Below are positions 1 to 8,025 of a stretch of 64,000 nt of DNA, piece by piece. The notes beneath the pieces were generated by a model. That model searched no databases. It was given only the letters and a program-made list of their open reading frames with translations, and was not told where the DNA came from. This DNA comes from Kribbella sindirgiensis. Lineage in GTDB: Bacteria; Actinomycetota; Actinomycetes; Propionibacteriales; Kribbellaceae. Both the position numbers and the translations under genes were made by a program. Each line of letters begins with the position of its first letter. The first letter of the stretch is position 1. The stretch lies in assembly GCF_004331435.1 (NCBI RefSeq), contig NZ_SJKA01000001.1, positions 434,001 to 498,000 of the forward strand, given 5' to 3'.

Positions 1-883
1 CGGTACGCCGGTGAACTTCGGGATCGAGTGGGGCGGTGAGGTCAAGGCCGGTCGTCTTCGCGGCGCCGAGTTCGACGTTCCGCAGTACGCCAGGAACGAC
101 ACCGTTCTGGCCCTCCAGGTCACCGCCAATGTCGTGCTCTGGCCGAAGGTCTTCGTCCTGAGCTTCAGCCGGCAACGGTTCGAGGCCCTGACCGAGCAGC
201 AGCGAAGCTGGATCCGGGATGCGGCACAGCGAGCGACGAGGGCGTCTGTCGAGGCCACCTACGAGGAGTCGGCCATCGCCGGCGAGATGTGTAGCGACGG
301 CATCCGTTTCATCACCGCCACACCAGGTGAGGTCGCCGGCCTACGCAGGAAACTGCAGCCTGTACTCGACCGGCTTGCGGCCGACCCGAAGAGCGGGCCG
401 ATGCTGAAGGACATCCAGGCCATCGCGACGGCCAATCCCCTGGCTGACGTCCCGAACGTGCCAGAAGCCTGTCGGCAGACGGGTAAGGAAGCTCCTGCCG
501 CCAAGATCCCTCAACAGGTCTCCGCGCTGCCGAGCGGTGTCTACCGGGTGGAAATCACCCTCGAGGACGTGCACGCAGCAGGTCTGGACAACAGCGACGG
601 AAATTCGGGGACCTGGACCCTGACTGTGCGGAACGGAACGTTCGAGGTCCGCTGCCGGCCCATCGGCGACCCAAGCGATGACTGCGGTGGCACCATCACC
701 GACGGTGTGCTCGGCGCAGGAGATCTCCGCGGCACCGGTCACCAGGTCTGGCTCGTGCCCAAGGGAAAGGACCATCCGGTCCAGTTCACCTGGGCGGTCG
801 ACGGCAACACTCTCGTTCTCAGCGAGTCGTCCGCCCCAAAGGGGGCGGAGATGATCCTCGAGCCGTGGCAGAAGATCGGCTAG
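1..883 (+). CDS. DctP-like solute-binding protein, C-terminal part (5' truncated)
   Basis: The reading frame is open to the left edge of the window, so the true start lies upstream; the GTG at 11 is only an internal codon. The first ~150 visible residues resemble the C-terminal lobe of TRAP/DctP extracytoplasmic binding proteins: helical, with an LTEQQRSWIRDAA segment followed by a long C-terminal helix. The last ~115 residues form a separate beta-rich tail with paired cysteines (CRP...DDCGG) that is not part of standard DctP proteins. The actual ligand is unknown. Its stop overlaps the stop of the convergent kinase gene. The family call is moderate because only part of the protein is visible. 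Confidence 0.55.
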   Translation, partial: GTPVNFGIEWGGEVKAGRLRGAEFDVPQYARNDTVLALQVTANVVLWPKVFVLSFSRQRFEALTEQQRSWIRDAAQRATRASVEATYEESAIAGEMCSDGIRFITATPGEVAGLRRKLQPVLDRLAADPKSGPMLKDIQAIATANPLADVPNVPEACRQTGKEAPAAKIPQQVSALPSGVYRVEITLEDVHAAGLDNSDGNSGTWTLTVRNGTFEVRCRPIGDPSDDCGGTITDGVLGAGDLRGTGHQVWLVPKGKDHPVQFTWAVDGNTLVLSESSAPKGAEMILEPWQKIG

Positions 884-2376
884 GACAGACGGCGTCGGCA
901 AGGGACGGTGGCAGTCACCGTCGTACCGGCTCCGGGTGGACTCTCCACCCGGAGCCTGCCGTCGAGTACAGCCAGTCGGTCGGACAGGCCGGTCAGTCCC
1001 GATCCGGACACGTCGGCTCCACCGCGCCCGTCGTCGGTGACGCTGACCTGCAGCAGATCGCCGTACCGGCATACGTCGATCTTGATCCGGCCGGCGCCGG
1101 CGTGCTTGGCCGCATTGGCCAATGCCTCTGAACAGACATAGAACAACGCGGTCTCGGCAGCGGCGTCACCGGCAGAGTCGTCGCCGTAGCTGATCACCAC
1201 CTCGGCCGGAGCTCGCGCCGCGAGGATCTCGAGGGCATCGCGCAGCCTTCCCTCCCCCAGCGTCGCCGGTGGAATGCCTGCCACCAGGTCGCCGATCTCC
1301 GCGATCGCAGCTACGAGTTCTGATCCCACAATGCCCAAGGCGGTCCCTGTCCCGACGCGCACGTCGGCGAGTTCAGCCTGGGCGTCCCTCAAGAAGGCTG
1401 CCACCTTCTGCCCCAGCTCTTCCGCCACCTCCTCCCGCTGACGGTCTGCGGCTGCGACAACTCGCGCACGCGCCGCCTCCAGCTCGCGCAGCCGGGCCAA
1501 TTGCTCCTCCTGCAGCCGGATGTTGGCCACCGCCAGCCGCACGGCTGTCGCGACCGCCCGGGCAGTCAGCGGATCCTCCAGCGCCGCCGACTGATGCACG
1601 ACGACAGCCACCGGTACGTCGTCCTCGCTCACCATGAGCAGCTGTCGATCTGCCTGCCCACCAGCGAAGTCCTGCCAGCGATGGACTCTGAGGCTCGGAT
1701 CGCCGAGCGCCTCTCCGAGCACGGAGGCGAAGCCGTCGAGTCCGGCCAACGGTCGACTGACCAGGACCGCGTCGGCGAGCCGTCGCCGTACTCGTAGCGC
1801 CGACCAGTACGCGACGGGGAAGGTCACGGCGACGAGCCCGAGGACGACCTGGTAGTCAAGGAGGGCGAGCGCCGGATCGAACGACTCCTCGCCGCGGGCG
1901 AGCGACCAGCTGATGCCAAGTGTCACTGCCACTGCGACGGCTGCCGTCACCGGGTACCACCGAGCGCTCGGTGGACGCATCACGGCGCAGACGGCGACCA
2001 GAGCGAAGAGCAGAGCCACCCCGGGTTGCGGGACGAAGCCGAGAGCCACCACTCCCGCGAGCGCGGCCACCAGCCAGGCGAATCGGCCGCGGATCAGGCC
2101 AGTCGGAAATGCCACCAACGCCACCGCAAGCACTGCCTGATGCAGCGGGAGGGCCTGCAGGAAGACAGATCCCAGCAGCCATGCACCACCTACGACGGCA
2201 ACCATCACTCGCTGACGAGCGGGCCCGGTGGGCAAGGCCCCGGCAAGGATGAAGGCGCCACCGACAGCGACGTCCACAGCCATCCGCCAGCCGTCGACCT
2301 GGGATGCCAGGTCAGCCCGCACGGCCAGCATCACCAGCCCACCAGTTGCGACCACCCCAGCCGCGAGCCTGATCAT
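880..2376 (-). CDS. membrane sensor kinase, HATPase_c type, with degenerate H-box
   Basis: About 498 residues. The N-terminal ~200 residues hold several hydrophobic segments (membrane sensor), followed by a coiled-coil-like AARARVVAAAD linker, the dimerisation region and a C-terminal GHKL ATPase. The N-box (SEALANAAKHA), G1 (DDGRGGA) and G2 (GLTGLSDR) motifs are intact, as in NarL/LiaS-type kinases. The usual LHD of the HisKA_3 H-box reads ELGQ (about 1411-1419), so the phospho-acceptor histidine is absent. No response regulator is adjacent. The ATG at 2376 is preferred over an upstream start at 2430 because the latter lies inside the neighbouring gene's terminator. It may act as a regulator or pseudo-kinase rather than a classical kinase. 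Confidence 0.75.
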   Translation of the reverse strand: MIRLAAGVVATGGLVMLAVRADLASQVDGWRMAVDVAVGGAFILAGALPTGPARQRVMVAVVGGAWLLGSVFLQALPLHQAVLAVALVAFPTGLIRGRFAWLVAALAGVVALGFVPQPGVALLFALVAVCAVMRPPSARWYPVTAAVAVAVTLGISWSLARGEESFDPALALLDYQVVLGLVAVTFPVAYWSALRVRRRLADAVLVSRPLAGLDGFASVLGEALGDPSLRVHRWQDFAGGQADRQLLMVSEDDVPVAVVVHQSAALEDPLTARAVATAVRLAVANIRLQEEQLARLRELEAARARVVAAADRQREEVAEELGQKVAAFLRDAQAELADVRVGTGTALGIVGSELVAAIAEIGDLVAGIPPATLGEGRLRDALEILAARAPAEVVISYGDDSAGDAAAETALFYVCSEALANAAKHAGAGRIKIDVCRYGDLLQVSVTDDGRGGADVSGSGLTGLSDRLAVLDGRLRVESPPGAGTTVTATVPCRRRLS

Positions 2377-2429
2377 GCCTCCGACTGTCGTCCGGCCGGC
2401 TTCCAAGAGCAAGCGGACGGAAACGCACA

Positions 2430-2458
2430 AAAGGCCCAGTCGCGGTGACTGGGCCTTT
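2430..2458 (-). terminator. intrinsic terminator of the DEAD-box helicase gene
   Basis: A perfect 12-bp stem (2430-2441 with 2447-2458) and a 5-base loop, ending in TTTT on the minus strand, begins 16 bases past the helicase stop codon. It separates the helicase from the downstream kinase gene. Confidence 0.85.
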
Positions 2459-2473
2459 CAGCGGGTCAGTGGG

Positions 2474-4168
2474 TCAGCGGCCTCGGCGGGAGGTGCCGGC
2501 GCGTGAGCCTGCGGAGAAGGCGGCGGCTCCGGCGGGGCGAGTTGTCGATCCCGGAGTGCTCGTGCTGTAGCTCTTCGGGCTCCCCGAGCCGCCGCGGGAC
2601 TTGGAGCGACCGGAGCTCCGCGAGCCACCGGCCGCACGAGTCGCCTGGCCGGAACCGTTCTGGCCGGACCGCTTGCCGGTCGTCTGCTGAGCGGTGCCCG
2701 AAGCGCGCCGACGTCGATTGCCGCGGCCCGAGCCGCTACCGCCCGAGCCCGCGACGCGTTCCTGCTGGACCGGCCTGGCCGTCGGCTCGACGAAGGTTCG
2801 TTCGCCCGGCGCGAGCTCAGACAGCATCGGGTGATCGGCGCCGAGCTTGGTGACCTTCGGCGCAATCCCGGCCTTGCGGGTCAGGTCGCGGACGTCGCGA
2901 ACCTGGTCGTCGGTCATGAGCGTGACCACGGTGCCGTCAGCGCCTGCGCGGGCCGTGCGGCCGGAGCGGTGCAGGTACGCCTTGTGCTCGATCGGCGGGT
3001 CGGCGTGGATCACCAGCGTGACCCCGTCGACGTGGATCCCACGAGCGGCGATGTCCGTCGCGACCAAGGTCCGCGCGGAGCCGTCGGAGAACGCCTCCAG
3101 GTTCCGCGTACGGGCGCCCTGGGACAGGTTGCCGTGCAACTCGACGGCGGGGACGCCTTGGGCGATCAGCTTCTTCGTGAGCGACTTGGCGCCGTACTTC
3201 GTCCTGGTGAACACCAGCGAACGACCCGGCGCGGCGGTCAGGTCGACGAGCACCGGGAGCCGCGTGTCGGGCTGGACGTGCAGGACGTGGTGCGTCATCT
3301 GCGACACCGGCGAGCGGGCCGAGTCGACGCTGTGCGTGACCGGGTCCGTCATGAAGCGCCGGACGAGAACGTCGACGCCGGCGTCCAGCGTGGCCGAGAA
3401 CAGCAGCCGCTGGGCCGTGGCCGGGGTGGCTTCGAGAATCCGGCGTACGGCGGGCAGGAACCCGAGGTCGGCCATGTGATCGGCCTCGTCGAGCACGGTG
3501 ATCTCGACCGCGTCGAGCTTCGCGTGACCGGCCTGGAGGTGGTCCTCGAGCCGTCCCGGGCAGGCGACGACGATGTCGGCGCCCTTGCGCAGGCCGCTGA
3601 TCTGCGGGCCGTGACCGACCCCGCCGAAGATCGTCATCGAGCGCAGGCCGAGCGTGTCGGCGAGCGGCGTGATCGAGGCCTGGATCTGGGTCGCGAGCTC
3701 GCGGGTCGGAGCGAGGATCAGCGCCCGCGGATGGTTGGGACGGCGCTTGGTGCCGCTCGCGGCGAGCCGCGCGAGGACCGGCAGGACGAACGCGTAGGTC
3801 TTGCCCGACCCGGTGCGTCCGCGGCCGAGGACATCCTTGCCGGCCAGCGAGTCCGGCAACGTGGCCGCCTGGATCGGGAACGGCTTCTCGACCCCGGCAG
3901 CGGCCAAGGTGGCCACCAGCCGAGCGGGTACGCCGAGCTCCGCGAAGCTGCGGTTGTCCGGGGCAACCGTTTCGGTCACCTCGTCATCGTTGCTGATGGC
4001 AACTTCGAAGAGCTGCTCGGTGGCAGCGGGCTGCTGGTTGCGAGCGGCACCTGAACGGCGCCGGCGCCGCGGCCGGGACTGCCCGGCCGGGTTGTCGCCG
4101 GCGGACTTGCGGGACTGGGAGGCGGATTGGTTGGACGTGGTTGTAGACGTGAGGCGGCGGGCCGCCAT
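2474..4168 (-). CDS. DEAD-box ATP-dependent RNA helicase
   Basis: 564 residues. Core motifs are complete: Q-motif region near residue 95, Walker A GRTGSGKT (~117-124), PTRELA (~154-159), DEAD (~227-230), SAT (~258-260) and HRSGRTARAG (~400-409). It unwinds RNA duplexes in the cytoplasm, with likely roles in ribosome assembly, RNA decay or cold adaptation. Both ends are low-complexity and basic: a Ser/Thr/Arg-rich N-terminus of ~55 residues and an ~100-residue Gly/Ser/Arg tail like the RNA-binding tails of RhlE/DeaD-type proteins. The gene has its own 190-base upstream region and a strong terminator, so it is probably monocistronic. Confidence 0.93.
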   Translation of the reverse strand: MAARRLTSTTTSNQSASQSRKSAGDNPAGQSRPRRRRRSGAARNQQPAATEQLFEVAISNDDEVTETVAPDNRSFAELGVPARLVATLAAAGVEKPFPIQAATLPDSLAGKDVLGRGRTGSGKTYAFVLPVLARLAASGTKRRPNHPRALILAPTRELATQIQASITPLADTLGLRSMTIFGGVGHGPQISGLRKGADIVVACPGRLEDHLQAGHAKLDAVEITVLDEADHMADLGFLPAVRRILEATPATAQRLLFSATLDAGVDVLVRRFMTDPVTHSVDSARSPVSQMTHHVLHVQPDTRLPVLVDLTAAPGRSLVFTRTKYGAKSLTKKLIAQGVPAVELHGNLSQGARTRNLEAFSDGSARTLVATDIAARGIHVDGVTLVIHADPPIEHKAYLHRSGRTARAGADGTVVTLMTDDQVRDVRDLTRKAGIAPKVTKLGADHPMLSELAPGERTFVEPTARPVQQERVAGSGGSGSGRGNRRRRASGTAQQTTGKRSGQNGSGQATRAAGGSRSSGRSKSRGGSGSPKSYSTSTPGSTTRPAGAAAFSAGSRAGTSRRGR

Positions 4169-4361
4169 AGTGGTACTCCAAAAGTTCGGGGGTCGTCCTG
4201 CCCGGCGCGGCCGGTGGGCCGCGGCGCGTGGTGGTCGACTGCTGGCGCACAGTAATTGCGCTCACCGGCCCGAGGCAGAACTGGGCGGGCCGTCCTGAGC
4301 AGTTTACGGCACAACCGGGCCGTTTCTTACGGGACGCTCGTCACACGGGTAGGTTCTGCAC

Positions 4362-4871
4362 GTGACTGAACAGTCTCGGGTCGACCCGCCGACGGTCGCG
4401 GACGAGCGGGCGTTGCTGCAGGGATTCCTCGATTTCCATCGCGGGACGCTGCTGTGGAAGCTCTCCGGGCTCACCGGCGAGCAGCTCGTCGAGCGCGCTG
4501 TCCCGCCGTCGACGATGTCGTTGATCGGGCTCGTCAGGCACATGAGCGAGGTGGAGAAGTACTGGTTCCACCGCGCGCTGGCGCTGCACGACTCGCCGCC
4601 GAAGAACTGGTCCCGCGAGTTCCCCGACGGCGACTTCGACCACGTCGACCCCGAACTCGTCGAGCAGGACCTCGAGGAATACCGCCAGATCGTCAAGACC
4701 TCGGACGCGCTGGCCGCGAACTACGCGCTGGACGACACGTTCCTCCGCCCCGGCCAGGAACCGCCGCACTCACTCCGCTACCTCTACAACCACATGATCC
4801 AGGAGTACGCCCGCCACAACGGCCACGCCGACCTCCTCCGCCAACGCCTGGACGGTGCCACCGGCGAATAG
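4362..4871 (+). CDS. DinB/DUF664 family protein
   Basis: 169 residues, all-helical, matching the DUF664 branch of the DinB superfamily (metal-binding four-helix bundles, often thiol- or damage-related; substrate unknown). Visible features are LIGLVRHMSEVEKYWF with the first likely metal histidine, and the C-terminal MIQEYARHNGHADLLRQ supplying further histidines. The GTG start is exactly six bases after a TAGGTT hexamer (4350-4355) and has no ribosome-binding site, so a leaderless transcript is likely. The 3' end of the gene is unusually rich in C-ending codons. Confidence 0.85.
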   Translation: MTEQSRVDPPTVADERALLQGFLDFHRGTLLWKLSGLTGEQLVERAVPPSTMSLIGLVRHMSEVEKYWFHRALALHDSPPKNWSREFPDGDFDHVDPELVEQDLEEYRQIVKTSDALAANYALDDTFLRPGQEPPHSLRYLYNHMIQEYARHNGHADLLRQRLDGATGE

Positions 4872-4873
4872 AA

Positions 4874-5566
4874 CTACGGCTTGATCGAGTTGATCAGGGT
4901 GACGATGTCGGTCGTGACGCCTCGGACGCCGGGGATGCGGGTCAGGCGGAGCAGCCGGTCGACGAGCGGGACCGCGCGGTCGATCAAAGCGCGGCTTCGG
5001 CGGACGTCCTCGGACTGGTCGTGGACCCAGAACAGGACCACGCCCATCTGCAGCAACCAGAGCAGTTCGGGCAGTTCGGTCTTGAGGTCGGCGGCCAGCT
5101 TCAGGTCGGAGCCGTCGATGACGCGCCGGAAGATCTCGACACTCGCGTCCCGCGCCGGGCGGGATTCCTCACTGAACGGCGACAACGGGCTGCGCGGATC
5201 GGCCGCCGTCTTGAAGAACGTGCCGGCGAACTCGTGGTACGGCGCGGACACGTCCAGCCAGGTCCGCAGTACGCCGGTCATGCGCGGCACGAACGCCTTC
5301 TCGGTCGCGAGGATCGGCTCGACCGCCTCGCGGTGCTGGTCCTGCAGGAGGTCGTAGTACGCCTGCATGAGGTGGTCCTTGGAACCGTAGTAGTAGTACG
5401 CGTTCCCCACCGACACGCCCGCCTCGTTGGCGATCGCGCGCATCGTGGTCTTCCCGTACCCCTGTTCCCGGAACAACCGCAACGCGGTCGACAGGATCAG
5501 CTCACGCGTCTGTTCACCCTTCGCGGTCGCACTGTCCGTCACACCCGTCAGCGTAATCACCTCCAC
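4874..5566 (-). CDS. TetR family transcriptional regulator
   Basis: About 220-230 residues. The N-terminal TetR helix-turn-helix is clear (ILSTALRLFREQGY, TTMRAIANEAGVSVGNAYYYYGSK); the C-terminal ligand domain is divergent. It is the last gene of a minus-strand operon with the membrane protein and the DCC protein, overlapping the DCC gene if the GTG at 5566 is used; a GTG at 5542 shortens the overlap. The twin palindrome TTGAACATGTTCAA upstream of the first gene of the operon (6385-6442) is its likely operator, giving autoregulation. Start choice is uncertain. Confidence 0.88.
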   Translation of the reverse strand: MEVITLTGVTDSATAKGEQTRELILSTALRLFREQGYGKTTMRAIANEAGVSVGNAYYYYGSKDHLMQAYYDLLQDQHREAVEPILATEKAFVPRMTGVLRTWLDVSAPYHEFAGTFFKTAADPRSPLSPFSEESRPARDASVEIFRRVIDGSDLKLAADLKTELPELLWLLQMGVVLFWVHDQSEDVRRSRALIDRAVPLVDRLLRLTRIPGVRGVTTDIVTLINSIKP

Positions 5567-5924
5567 TCATCCGCCGCAGCCCCGCCGCCGCCTGAACCAT
5601 CGCCCGCGCCACCGGCCGCATCGCCGGACTCGCCAGTCGTACGGCGGTGTGCCGGTGCTCCCCCGTGGCCCACAGGCACACGATCCAGGCGCGATCGCCG
5701 ACGTACACGGACCCGTCGTCCGCGACCACGGTCACGTCCCGCAGCGTCGCGTCATGATCCAGCGTGGGGTAGAGCGTCCGCGCGTCCGTCGACCCCGCCG
5801 CGACGAACCGCAGACGCACCACCCCGCCGTACCCGTCCGGTGCCGGATGCTGGGCCGCCAGCCACTCCTTGAAGCGGCGGCACAGTCCGCAGTGGGCGTC
5901 GTACAGAACCGTCAACTCACGCAC
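5514..5924 (-). CDS. DCC family thiol-disulfide oxidoreductase-like protein (DUF393)
   Basis: 136 residues. It opens with the hallmark YDAHCGLC motif (residues ~8-15; DxxCxxC) of DUF393/DCC proteins, small thioredoxin-fold-like proteins proposed to have redox activity. The two cysteines are present, and a further C-terminal Cys (DGCDGQC) pair is unusual. It lies 13 bases after the membrane-protein gene and overlaps the TetR gene, so the three are co-transcribed. The electron partner is not evident. Confidence 0.85.
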   Translation of the reverse strand: MRELTVLYDAHCGLCRRFKEWLAAQHPAPDGYGGVVRLRFVAAGSTDARTLYPTLDHDATLRDVTVVADDGSVYVGDRAWIVCLWATGEHRHTAVRLASPAMRPVARAMVQAAAGLRRMSGGDYADGCDGQCDREG

Positions 5925-5937
5925 GGCCGGGCGGCCT

Positions 5938-6363
5938 TCAATATCCGTACTGGGTGGCCTGCTCGGCCGCCGTGAGCGGCTGCACGGTGTCGTTCGGCGG
6001 CACCGGCGGGCGGGTCATGCTGTCGAGCCGGCTGCGGGTCCGGATCTTGTTGAAGATCCACACGTTCGTCAGGTGCACCACCCCGAGCACGAGCATCACG
6101 ATCCCGAGCTTCACGCTGAGCTGCTCGAACACCCCGCTCGCGTCCAGCACCGGGCTGTCGCTGCGCAGGAACAGCGTCACGAACCCGAGGTTGATCAGGT
6201 AGAACCCGACCACCAGCAACCGGTTCACGGCATCGGCGAAGGCGGCGTTGCCGTGGAACACGTCGACCAGGAAGATCCGCCCGTTCCGGCTCAGCGTCCG
6301 CGCCACCCAGATCGTCAGCGGTACGGCGATCAGCAGGTAGACCAAGTACGTCGTGACTGTCAT
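5938..6363 (-). CDS. small integral membrane protein of a DCC/TetR operon
   Basis: About 141 residues with three hydrophobic spans: residues ~4-22, ~48-68 and ~88-108. The C-terminal tail is polar, with Pro and Arg residues. The family has no function I can name; homologues are common as conserved membrane proteins in actinobacteria. It is the promoter-proximal gene of the operon with the DCC and TetR genes. The ATG at 6363 is chosen over 6369 because a GAGAG stretch lies seven bases upstream. The operator pair begins 22 bases upstream. Confidence 0.75.
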   Translation of the reverse strand: MTVTTYLVYLLIAVPLTIWVARTLSRNGRIFLVDVFHGNAAFADAVNRLLVVGFYLINLGFVTLFLRSDSPVLDASGVFEQLSVKLGIVMLVLGVVHLTNVWIFNKIRTRSRLDSMTRPPVPPNDTVQPLTAAEQATQYGY

Positions 6364-6384
6364 GTCCATCTCTCGTCCCCACTC

Positions 6385-6442
6385 TTGAACATGTTCAAAT
6401 CTTATGGCCCTGACGGTACGCCGCTCTTTTGAACATGTTCAA
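6385..6442. promoter_or_regulatory. twin 14-bp palindromic operator
   Basis: Two identical perfect palindromes TTGAACATGTTCAA lie at 6385-6398 and 6429-6442, 44 bases apart (about four helical turns, same face of the helix). They sit between the divergent membrane-protein operon and the amidohydrolase gene. The TetR protein encoded at the end of the operon is the obvious candidate to bind them. Confidence 0.75.
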
Positions 6443-6489
6443 GTCGAACAGGACGTGATCTGGGTCTCGGCTGCGGCAAGATGATGTTC

Positions 6490-7524
6490 ATGACCTGGGT
6501 CTTCGAAGGAACCGTCCTTCCCTCCGGCGACACCGCCCGCCTGACGTTCGGCCAGGACCCGTCCGGCGAGCAGCTGCCCGGGCGGTACGCCGTACCGGGT
6601 CTGGTCGACTCGCACTGTCACCTGACGCTGGCGCCCGGTCCGCGCGGGCCGGTCCTGCGCGGTGCGGACTTCGCGGCCGAGCGACTCGGGGAACTCGCCG
6701 ACGCCGGGGTGAGCGCGGTCCGGGACGTCGGCGGCAACCGTGAGGTCACGCTCGAACTCGCCCGGACGGCAGACCCCGACCGTCCGCTCGTCCTCGCGGC
6801 CGGCCGGTTCCTCGCGCCGAACGGCCGGTACTTTTCGGACGCGTACGAACCGGTCGCCCCGGAGGACCTGCTCACCGCGGTCGAGGCCGAGATCGCCGAC
6901 GGCGCGACCTGGCTGAAACTGGTCGGCGACTTCCCCGAGGTCGGCCCGGACGGCCCGATCCGCGGCAGCAAGGTCGCGCCGTCGTACGAGATCGAGGTGG
7001 TCGAGGCGATGGTCGAGCTGGCCCACTCCCGCAACGTCCGCGTCGCGGCGCACGTCAACACCGATCACGTCAGCGAGTTGATCCGGGTCGGCATCGACTC
7101 GGTCGAGCACGGTACGGCGCTCACCGAGCAGGACCTGCACGCGCTGGGCGCCCGGGGCGGCGCGTGGACGCCGACGCTCTGCGCTTCCGTCAGCCCGAGT
7201 CCCGACGAGACCCCGGAGCGCAAGGCCCGGCGCGAGGAACGATCGGCGTACCTCGCGTCGGTGCTGCCGCTCGCCGAGCGGTACGGCGTCCGCGTGCTGA
7301 CCGGATCCGACGCCGTCGGCACCGTCGCCGCCGAGATCGACCAGCTTGTCAAGCACGGGCTGACTGTGGAGCAGGCGATCACCGCGGCCTCGACCGGCGC
7401 GCAGGACTTCCTCGGGCTGAGCGGCGCCGGCAACCTGGTCACGTACGAGGTGGATCCGCGCGAGCATCCCGGCGTACTCGCGACCCCGGCGGCGGTCGTC
7501 CTCAACCACCGGAGGATCTTGTGA
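6490..7524 (+). CDS. amidohydrolase family protein
   Basis: About 344 residues, metal-dependent hydrolase of the imidazolonepropionase/prolidase-like amidohydrolase branch. The metal site is visible: GLVDSHCHL near residue 40 (HxH), the likely metal-bridging Lys in WLKLVGD, AAHVNTDH and SVEHG histidines, and the C-terminal LTGSDA aspartate. The substrate is unknown. ATG codons at 6481, 6484 and 6490 are all possible; MTWVFEG at 6490 best fits family N-termini. It overlaps the next gene by GTGA, so the two are translationally coupled. Confidence 0.85.
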   Translation: MTWVFEGTVLPSGDTARLTFGQDPSGEQLPGRYAVPGLVDSHCHLTLAPGPRGPVLRGADFAAERLGELADAGVSAVRDVGGNREVTLELARTADPDRPLVLAAGRFLAPNGRYFSDAYEPVAPEDLLTAVEAEIADGATWLKLVGDFPEVGPDGPIRGSKVAPSYEIEVVEAMVELAHSRNVRVAAHVNTDHVSELIRVGIDSVEHGTALTEQDLHALGARGGAWTPTLCASVSPSPDETPERKARREERSAYLASVLPLAERYGVRVLTGSDAVGTVAAEIDQLVKHGLTVEQAITAASTGAQDFLGLSGAGNLVTYEVDPREHPGVLATPAAVVLNHRRIL

Positions 7525-7880
7525 AGGAGAAGGACCTCGACCGCTGGGTCGAGAGGTACCGGAAGGCGTGGGAGAGCAACGATCCCAAGGACATCGCGGC
7601 ACTCTGGACCGAGGACGCCGCCTGGTACCGGCGGCCGGACGAAGCCCCGGTGACCGGCCGAGACGCGATCGTGGCGGCCTGGCTCGAGATCGCCGACGCA
7701 CCCGGCGAGACGACGTTCGAGTACGAGGTGCTCGGGTTCGGCGACGGTGTCGGGTTCGTCCGCGGCTGGACGACGTACCTGACCAATCCGCCGGGCGAGT
7801 TCAGCAACCTCTGGGTGATCCGGCTGGACAAGGACCGCGCCTACGAGTTCACCGAGTGGTGGATGGAAAAGCCGCGCTGA
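7521..7880 (+). CDS. SnoaL/NTF2-like protein
   Basis: 119 residues with the cone-like alpha+beta NTF2 fold pattern: N-terminal helices (WVERYRKAWESNDPKDIAALW), TEDAAWYRRP, a G-rich turn, and C-terminal strands ending in EWWMEK. Such proteins may be small hydrolases/isomerases or accessory folds; no catalytic pair can be assigned with confidence. The GTG start is preceded by GGAGG (7511-7515) and overlaps the amidohydrolase stop by four bases, so the pair probably works together. Confidence 0.8.
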   Translation: MKEKDLDRWVERYRKAWESNDPKDIAALWTEDAAWYRRPDEAPVTGRDAIVAAWLEIADAPGETTFEYEVLGFGDGVGFVRGWTTYLTNPPGEFSNLWVIRLDKDRAYEFTEWWMEKPR

Positions 7881-8025
7881 GCTAGGCTCCTGAGTAGGCG
7901 CTCAGGGTGCCACCGGTCCGCGGGAAGGGCTCAGCCCACCTGATAGATCGCTGTGGTGTGGCACCAGTTCACCTCCTTTCTCGCCTGACGACGCGGACAG
8001 CAGGCTCGTAGAGAGGAGGTCGGCG
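7881..8025 (+). promoter_or_regulatory. structured 5' leader hiding the ribosome-binding site of the ankyrin gene
   Basis: Three nested elements are visible. First, a perfect 6-bp hairpin at 7889-7906. Second, an 8-bp stem joining 7906-7913 to 7958-7965 that encloses a GGGC/GCCC hairpin. Third, ACCTCCT (7971-7977) pairs with AGGAGGT (8014-8020), the ribosome-binding site of the gene at 8026, helped by GCCTG/CAGGC (7983-7987 with 8001-8005). Bases 7969-7981 equal the 3' tail of 16S rRNA (TCACCTCCTTTCT). The design suggests translational control, but no known riboswitch class could be assigned. Confidence 0.5.
7902..7964 (-). CDS. possible 20-residue small ORF with consensus ribosome-binding site
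   Basis: On the minus strand an essentially perfect Shine-Dalgarno sequence (AAAGGAGGTGA) lies seven bases before a GTG opening a 21-codon frame (MPHHSDLSGG... to TGA). A competing frame from the GTG at 7972 would give a 13-residue peptide ending CHTTAIYQVG. No downstream minus-strand gene would be controlled. The same bases also explain the plus-strand leader hairpin, so this call is tentative. Confidence 0.25.
   Translation of the reverse strand: MPHHSDLSGGLSPSRGPVAP

Noticed and set aside
2376..2430. Upstream start for the sensor kinase
   Set aside because: The extension would begin inside the helicase terminator stem; ATG at 2376 is better placed.
7881..7965. M-box or T-box riboswitch
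   Set aside because: Only a short GGCTCCT fragment resembles the M-box; conserved core segments and a fitting downstream gene are absent.
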